This document shows positions 15,848 through 20,190 of a stretch of 20,190 nt of DNA, piece by piece. The translations under genes were made by a program, and so were the position numbers. The stretch comes from DAITMV01 sp036834985 (GTDB taxonomy: Bacteria > Pseudomonadota > Gammaproteobacteria > Burkholderiales > Burkholderiaceae_B), in assembly GCA_036834985.1 (NCBI GenBank), contig DAITMV010000034.1, positions 1 to 20,190 of the forward strand. Direction: 5' to 3'. The notes below the pieces were generated by a model. That model saw only the letters and a list, made by a program, of their open reading frames with translations. It did no database searches and was not told where the DNA came from. The number at the start of each line of letters is the position of its first letter. The stretch's first letter is position 1.

Positions 15848-15853
15848 ATTATA
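15848..15853 (-). promoter_or_regulatory. ptsN: Candidate -10 box for ptsN-hprK-psiF-rapZ
   Basis: On the minus strand the bases read TATAAT, a perfect sigma-70 -10 hexamer, 29-35 bases before the ptsN ATG and just past the U-tract of the hpf terminator. The -35 region would fall in the terminator arm (near 15871-15876, CCGCTT) and is a poor match. Confidence 0.45.
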
Positions 15854-15869
15854 CGCCCGTATTTGACAA

Positions 15870-15902
15870 AAAGCGGAGCACCTTGTTGAGTGACTCCGCT
15901 TT
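15870..15902 (-). terminator. Intrinsic terminator after hpf
   Basis: CTCCGCTTT (15894-15902) and AAAGCGGAG (15870-15878) form a perfect 9-bp stem, extended by GTG/CAC across a one-base bulge. On the minus strand the stem ends in TTTTTGTC. It lies about 30 bases after the hpf stop and separates the lpt-rpoN-hpf unit from ptsN-hprK. Confidence 0.85.
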
Positions 15903-15932
15903 AGTGGTTGAATAACGACTTACCCGTTGAAA

Positions 15933-16256
15933 TTACTCAGTAATTTCCTGATGTTTGTGTGAAACATGGGCGTGATTCTGGGTTTTGTCTTTGTGTCTGA
16001 GCACCTGACGGTCTATCTTGTCAGACAACAGGTCGATGGCAGCGTAGAGATTTTCATCGGTCGCTTCTGCGTGAATATCTTTCCCTCGAACATGCAGGGT
16101 GACTTCGGCTTTTTGAATCAGTTTTTCCACCGAGAGGGTGACCGAGGCATCAATCACATGGTCAAAGTGCCTGACAACACGCGCCAGTTTGTCATTGACG
16201 TAGGTTTTGATCGCTGGTGTAACTTCCAGGTGATGGCCGGTGATATTCAAATTCAT
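15933..16256 (-). CDS. hpf: Ribosome hibernation promoting factor (short HPF / sigma-54 modulation family)
   Basis: A 107-residue protein of the HPF/YfiA family, starting MNLNITGHHLEVTPAIKTYV and holding the single S30AE domain (about 1-100). It lacks the extra C-terminal dimerisation domain of long HPF. It binds the 30S decoding region of idle ribosomes to help form inactive 100S particles with RMF-like partners. A GGAGAG ribosome binding site lies about 5 bases before the ATG. The gene follows rpoN by 47 bases, a classical pairing that gave the old name 'sigma-54 modulation protein', and ends at an intrinsic terminator. Confidence 0.96.
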   Translation of the reverse strand: MNLNITGHHLEVTPAIKTYVNDKLARVVRHFDHVIDASVTLSVEKLIQKAEVTLHVRGKDIHAEATDENLYAAIDLLSDKIDRQVLRHKDKTQNHAHVSHKHQEITE

Positions 16257-16303
16257 AAAGCTCTCCTTTACTATGACGCGCAGCCGTCTGGTCTTTTCCT
16301 GGA

Positions 16304-17800
16304 CTAGAGCGACTTGCGCAAACTGACCGGTGCAATCCGCAAGGATTCCCGATACTTGGCTACTGTGCGTCGTGCGACGACAATACCCTGTTGACCGAGC
16401 AGGTCTGCAATTTGGCTGTCTGAGAGTGGATGCTTGGAGTCCTCCGCACTGATAATTTGCTTGATCAGGGCACGGATGGCTGTGCTGGATGCCGAGCCGC
16501 CCGAGTCGGTAGAAACATGACTGCCGAAGAAATACTTTAGCTCAAAAATACCAAAAGGGGTCAACATAAATTTTTGGTTGGTCACCCGGGAGACGGTTGA
16601 CTCGTGTAATCCCAACTGGTCTGCGATCTCGCGCAGCACCAAGGGTTGCATGGCAATTTCGCCGTGGCTGAAAAACCCTTGCTGACGTTCCACAATGGCT
16701 TGCGATACCCGCAAAATGGTCTCAAACCGTTGCTGGACGTTCTTGACCAGCCAACGCGCTTCCTGCAATTGTGCCGATAACTGGCTGCCGCTTTGGCCCC
16801 GCTGGGATTTTAAAATCTGCGCATACATCTCGTTGATGCGCAGTTTGGGCATCACCTCGGCATTGAGGGTGGCCACCCATCGCCCTTTGTTCTTTTTAAT
16901 CAATACATCGGGAATGACGTAGTCGTCGCTGCCCGCGTTGTATTTGGCACCCGGAAAGGGGTCCAGCGAACGAATCATCTGCTGGGCCAGCTTGAGTTGT
17001 TCATCGGTGGCGTTCAGCAGTTTTTTGAGTTTCGGGAACTCACGTTGGGCCAACAACTCCAGGTAACGGTCCACAATCGCCAACGCGATTTCGAACACCG
17101 GGTCCGAAGGGTCCAGATCCTCGCGAGCCATCATCTGCAGGCGCAGACATTCGGAGGCGTTGCGGGCACCAATGCCGGGTGGGTCGAAGCTTTGCAGCAA
17201 ACGCAGCGCGGTGTAGAGCTCTTCGGGCTCGACATCCAGATCAATCGGTAATGTGGTGTATATGTCCTCAAGTTCGAGGTTCAGGTAGCCATCGTCGCTT
17301 AAAGAGTCGATAAGTAGCGTGATCAGGCCTCGGTCGCGGATGGAGCATCCACTCAGGCGCAGTTGTTCTAGCAGGTGCTCTTTGAGGTCGGTCTGGGGGC
17401 CAGCCAACTGCTGGCTTACCTTTTCATCATCACCGCCATCGTTGTTGCGGGTGTCATCCTGCCAGTCGTTACCCCAATTCTCGGTGCTAAAATCCTGTAG
17501 GTCGGGGCTGTCGCCCATACCCAGCTCGGCGGTGGTGTTGTCTTGGGTACTCGATGCCGTTTCGCTGCCCGAGCTGTCACCTGCGCCCGGACCGCGGTCC
17601 TGAATCACAGTATCACCCACCAGCCGCATGGAGTTTAATGACGGGTCTTCCAGACGTTCGAGCAGCGGGTTGTCGGCCAGGGCCTGTTCAATTTCCTGAG
17701 CCAGTTCAAGCGTAGACAACTGCAGCAATCGGATGGATTGCTGCAACTGCGGTGTCAGCGTTAAGTGCTGAGATAGCTTGATTTGTAGGGACTGTCGCAT
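16304..17800 (-). CDS. rpoN: RNA polymerase sigma-54 factor
   Basis: Sigma-54 directs RNA polymerase to -24/-12 promoters that need an ATP-driven activator. The 498-residue protein shows the three parts of the family: a glutamine- and leucine-rich region I (about 1-50, LKLSQHLTLTPQLQQSIRLLQ-like), an acidic, Ser/Asp/Gly-rich region II (about 55-115), and the core-binding and DNA-binding region III. The RpoN box ARRTVAKYRE starts at 476 and is intact. It starts 17 bases after the lptB stop with no clear ribosome binding site, so translational coupling is likely. It is part of the lptC-lptA-lptB-rpoN-hpf unit typical of proteobacteria. Confidence 0.98.
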   Translation of the reverse strand: MRQSLQIKLSQHLTLTPQLQQSIRLLQLSTLELAQEIEQALADNPLLERLEDPSLNSMRLVGDTVIQDRGPGAGDSSGSETASSTQDNTTAELGMGDSPDLQDFSTENWGNDWQDDTRNNDGGDDEKVSQQLAGPQTDLKEHLLEQLRLSGCSIRDRGLITLLIDSLSDDGYLNLELEDIYTTLPIDLDVEPEELYTALRLLQSFDPPGIGARNASECLRLQMMAREDLDPSDPVFEIALAIVDRYLELLAQREFPKLKKLLNATDEQLKLAQQMIRSLDPFPGAKYNAGSDDYVIPDVLIKKNKGRWVATLNAEVMPKLRINEMYAQILKSQRGQSGSQLSAQLQEARWLVKNVQQRFETILRVSQAIVERQQGFFSHGEIAMQPLVLREIADQLGLHESTVSRVTNQKFMLTPFGIFELKYFFGSHVSTDSGGSASSTAIRALIKQIISAEDSKHPLSDSQIADLLGQQGIVVARRTVAKYRESLRIAPVSLRKSL

Positions 17801-17817
17801 GATTCAGATGGTTCGCT

Positions 17818-18567
17818 TTACATCTTGAAGTGTTCGCCCAGGTAGACCCTGCGAACGGCTTCATTTTGAACAATCTGCTCCGGGTGGCCTGAGGCCAGAA
17901 CCTTGCCGCTGCTGATGATGTAAGCACGGTCGCAAATGCCGAGGGTTTCACGCACATTATGATCGGTGATCAGAACCCCGATGCCGCGTGATTTCAGGTA
18001 TTTAACAATCTTTTGAATTTCCAGCACTGCAATGGGATCAACCCCGGCAAATGGCTCGTCCAGCAAAATAAACCGGGGGTTGGTGGCCAAAGCGCGCGCA
18101 ATTTCGAGTCGCCGCCGCTCACCGCCCGATAGCGAGGGCGCCGGTGAGGTTCGCAGATGGGCTATCTGCAATTCCTGCAGCAGCCGTTCGAGGTGTTCCT
18201 TGATCATCAAGCCGTCTTTGGGCGGGTTGATTTCCAGCACGGCCTGAATGTTTTCTTCAACCGTCATCCGGCGAAACACCGACGCTTCTTGAGGCAGGTA
18301 AGACAAGCCCTGCTGCGCCCGCTGGTGAATAGGCTGGCGGGTCACATCTTTCCCGTCGAGCACAATACGCCCGCTGTCCGCAGGGACCAGCCCCACGATC
18401 ATGTAAAAGCAGGTGGTTTTGCCCGCACCATTGGGGCCCAGCAAGCCAATGACTTCACCCGTATCGACATGCAAGGACACTTGCTCGATCACGGTCCGCG
18501 AGCCGTACGCTTTTTTCAGGGAGTCAGCTTGCAGGCGGGGACCGCCAGTGAGTGAGCCTATGGACAT
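17818..18567 (-). CDS. lptB: LPS export ABC transporter ATP-binding protein LptB
   Basis: LptB powers extraction of lipopolysaccharide from the inner membrane by LptFGC. From the ATG at 18567 it is 249 residues, with Walker A GPNGAGKT (44-51), signature LSGGE (146-150), Walker B LLDEP (168-172, catalytic Glu171) and switch His203 in TDHNV. I chose this start because AGGA lies 7 bases before it. An upstream ATG at 18603 overlapping the lptA stop (TGATG), or a TTG at 18606, would add 12-13 residues and cannot be excluded. The next gene is rpoN. LptF and LptG are not in this window. Confidence 0.95.
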   Translation of the reverse strand: MSIGSLTGGPRLQADSLKKAYGSRTVIEQVSLHVDTGEVIGLLGPNGAGKTTCFYMIVGLVPADSGRIVLDGKDVTRQPIHQRAQQGLSYLPQEASVFRRMTVEENIQAVLEINPPKDGLMIKEHLERLLQELQIAHLRTSPAPSLSGGERRRLEIARALATNPRFILLDEPFAGVDPIAVLEIQKIVKYLKSRGIGVLITDHNVRETLGICDRAYIISSGKVLASGHPEQIVQNEAVRRVYLGEHFKM

Positions 18568-18602
18568 GGTGTTTTCCTGACTGCGGTCTTGGCTCGCGCC
18601 CA

Positions 18603-19214
18603 TCAACGGCCACCGTCCGGTTGCGCTGACTTAAACTCAGGGCTGGCCTTGAGCGGGGACGCGGGGCTTTTGTCGGGCGTCTCCGCTGCGACGGCACCTT
18701 TAGGTTGAATCACCGCCTTGACTCGCCCACCAGGGGTACCGGCGTTTTGTGCATCGGTTGATACCGTGAAAAATTCCGTGCGCTGCAAGTACGTGATGGT
18801 GTCGCCTTTGACTTCGTCAGTTACCTGGGTGCCATTGAGTTTTTTCAGGATGGCTTTTTTCTGAAACACCACGGTTTCGGTTTTACCGTCGTAATCAATC
18901 CGCTCGCCAGCGCCATCGATGTATTGTTCGCCAGGCCCTTCACGCCGCTGGCGGAATGTGGCGGGTTTTCCCTCTGCAACACCGGTCTGAAAGCCTTCGG
19001 GCGTTTGACGCACCGTGAGTTTGTCGCCCCGCAAGACGATGGACCCTTTGACCAGCAGAACGTTGCCTGTGAATACATTGACTTGCTGCAAGTCGTCGTA
19101 GGTCATTTTGTCGGCCTCAACCGTAGTGGGGGCCTGCTTGTCGCCCTCGATGGCATCAGCGGGGCTGATCTGCATCATCAGCAGCGCCAGGACGGCTCCG
19201 AGCGAATATCTCAT
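18603..19214 (-). CDS. lptA: LPS transport periplasmic protein LptA
   Basis: A 203-residue periplasmic bridge protein. It has a signal peptide (about 1-21, ending in ADA), then the OstA/LptA beta-jellyroll domain (about 30-140; TVEADKMTYDDLQQVNVFTGNV is the start of the fold, with a GGRVKAVIQPKG strand near 163-174). A long disordered Pro/Ala/Ser-rich tail closes the protein. LptA filaments connect LptC with LptDE across the periplasm. An AGGAG site precedes the ATG by about 7 bases. The start overlaps the lptC stop by 4 bases (ATGA), and the stop overlaps the possible longer lptB start. Confidence 0.93.
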   Translation of the reverse strand: MRYSLGAVLALLMMQISPADAIEGDKQAPTTVEADKMTYDDLQQVNVFTGNVLLVKGSIVLRGDKLTVRQTPEGFQTGVAEGKPATFRQRREGPGEQYIDGAGERIDYDGKTETVVFQKKAILKKLNGTQVTDEVKGDTITYLQRTEFFTVSTDAQNAGTPGGRVKAVIQPKGAVAAETPDKSPASPLKASPEFKSAQPDGGR

Positions 19215-19825
19215 GGTGTGGCTCCTGCATTGGCCTTGGTGTCGATGATCATCTTGACGCGCCCATTGGCTTGCATCACGCCTTCCAGATTATTGACCCG
19301 CATGGTTTGAGAGGTGATGTGTGTGCCCAAGCCGCGCTGTACATCGGCTCCTTCGGGCATCCATGCCACCTGGTTGTCGGTGTCCATGTCCAGTCGCTGG
19401 GTTTTAACCACAGTCACTTCGCCCGTGGGAGGTTCACGACGTACCTGCACATTGGCGGTCATCAATAACTGACCGGTCTGGTTGCTGTAGGTTCCGGTGT
19501 CCGACCAGGCTTGCAAATGCGGGCCGCCACTTAATTCGTTGTCAAAGCGTGGGCTCGTCACAGTCACGGTGTCCAGGTTGGGTATATGTTCGATTCGTTT
19601 GCCATGCAACTCGGATCGTTTAGTGTCTTGGAGCGATACACGCTTGAGCGTGAAGTTTTCAATAAAATAATCGGGGGTGGTCTGGCTGCCCTTGGGGGCG
19701 TCGCTCCAGCCTTGCAGCCCGGTCAACCAGGCCAGCCAATAGGAGCCGCCTGCCAACAAGGCGGTCAGCAGCAGTGGGACCGCGCCGGTCAGCCATTGCG
19801 AGGCCCGACCGTTTATCCCTGCCAT
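19211..19825 (-). CDS. lptC: LPS export ABC transporter periplasmic protein LptC
   Basis: A 204-residue bitopic protein of the LptC/YrbK family. One N-terminal membrane helix (about 14-35) is followed by the beta-jellyroll domain that takes LPS from LptFG and passes it to LptA. Typical elements are PDYFIENFTLKRVS after the helix and HLQAWSDTGTYSNQTG mid-protein. It overlaps kdsC by 13 bases and lptA by 4, so the three are tightly coupled. The ribosome binding site is a poor G-rich run before the ATG. Low sequence conservation is usual for the family, and the gene order supports the call. Confidence 0.9.
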   Translation of the reverse strand: MAGINGRASQWLTGAVPLLLTALLAGGSYWLAWLTGLQGWSDAPKGSQTTPDYFIENFTLKRVSLQDTKRSELHGKRIEHIPNLDTVTVTSPRFDNELSGGPHLQAWSDTGTYSNQTGQLLMTANVQVRREPPTGEVTVVKTQRLDMDTDNQVAWMPEGADVQRGLGTHITSQTMRVNNLEGVMQANGRVKMIIDTKANAGATP

Positions 19826-20190
19826 GGTTTAACCCCCCGGGGGTGATGTGTACAAATGAAGTCGCACAGTTCGCGGGCGGCCCCATTGCCCGCAGCACGC
19901 TGTGCTACCCAATGGGCTTGTGCACGCAAGCGCAAGGGAGCTGTGCTGGTGGTCGCTGCCAGTCCGACCTGCTGGAGCGCAGGAAAATCCGGCCAATCAT
20001 CACCAAAAAATCCGCACTGCTCCCACGTTAACCCCAACTGCTGACGTAGGCCATCCATGGCCTGCAGCTTGTTTTTACAGCCCTGAATAACATGCGGAAT
20101 TTTCAGATCATTGGCCCGGCGCTCCACAATCTGACTGCTGCGAGCGGTAATCCAGGCGATCACAATCCCGCTGTCGGCCAAAAAGCGCAG
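19813..20190 (-). CDS. kdsC: 3-deoxy-D-manno-octulosonate 8-phosphate phosphatase KdsC (5' end beyond window)
   Basis: KdsC removes phosphate from Kdo 8-phosphate, supplying Kdo for the LPS core. Only the C-terminal 125 or so residues are visible; the frame is open to the right edge, so the start and HAD motif I (DxD) lie outside. HAD motif II is seen as WITARSSQIVERRA, the motif III lysine as GCKNKLQAM, and motif IV as GDDWPDFP. The last differs from the GDDxxDxP form seen in many KdsC proteins mainly in its bulky residues, and the acidic residues are kept. Kdo phosphatase is supported by position upstream of lptC, as in E. coli and many relatives. A general HAD phosphatase would be the alternative. 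Confidence 0.87.
   Translation of the reverse strand: MRFLADSGIVIAWITARSSQIVERRANDLKIPHVIQGCKNKLQAMDGLRQQLGLTWEQCGFFGDDWPDFPALQQVGLAATTSTAPLRLRAQAHWVAQRAAGNGAARELCDFICTHHPRGVKPWQG

Noticed and set aside
1..20190. Mobile elements, prophage genes, CRISPR arrays or an origin
   Set aside because: No transposase, integrase, direct-repeat array with spacers, or att-like duplication was seen, and gene order matches a conserved chromosomal backbone.

Overview
The window reads as a conserved chromosomal segment of a betaproteobacterium, most likely Burkholderiales of the Alcaligenaceae type. This is inferred from gene content and order: ispE, tRNA-Gln, prs, rplY, pth and ychF form one cluster, and kdsC, lptC, lptA, lptB, rpoN, hpf, ptsN, hprK and rapZ form another. 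HPr kinase next to rpoN and rapZ is characteristic of beta- and some other proteobacteria and is absent from enterics. No phage, transposon, CRISPR array or rRNA is visible. Coding density is very high and no stretch of 300 bases lacks a gene.

Layout. (1) 1-3063, plus strand: the 3' end of a NuoL-like dabB and a complete dabA, together a predicted inorganic-carbon uptake complex. (2) 3070-11219, minus strand: TPR lipoprotein, lolB, ispE, tRNA-Gln(UUG), prs, rplY, pth, a patatin-like hydrolase and ychF, in order of transcription. Hairpins lie after the tRNA, after prs and after rplY. (3) 11322-13200, plus strand: mutM and mutY, two partners in the repair of 8-oxoguanine damage. (4) 13154-20190, minus strand: kdsC (cut by the window edge), lptC, lptA, lptB, rpoN and hpf, then an intrinsic terminator, then ptsN, hprK, a small psiF-like gene and rapZ.

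How it fits together. Block 4 joins lipopolysaccharide work (KdsC makes Kdo; LptC, LptA and LptB drive LPS export) to sigma-54, ribosome hibernation and the regulatory nitrogen PTS (PtsN, HprK, RapZ). Block 2 supplies isoprenoid precursor synthesis (IspE), lipoprotein insertion (LolB), PRPP (Prs) and translation-quality functions (L25, Pth, YchF).

Most genes are standard housekeeping genes, and I do not see a clearly new multi-gene system. The points most worth a second look are: the dabAB pair beside housekeeping genes; a secreted two-repeat PsiF protein translationally coupled to hprK and sitting directly upstream of a TTG-started rapZ; a 47-base convergent coding overlap of mutY and rapZ; and several hairpins at gene junctions that could set relative expression.
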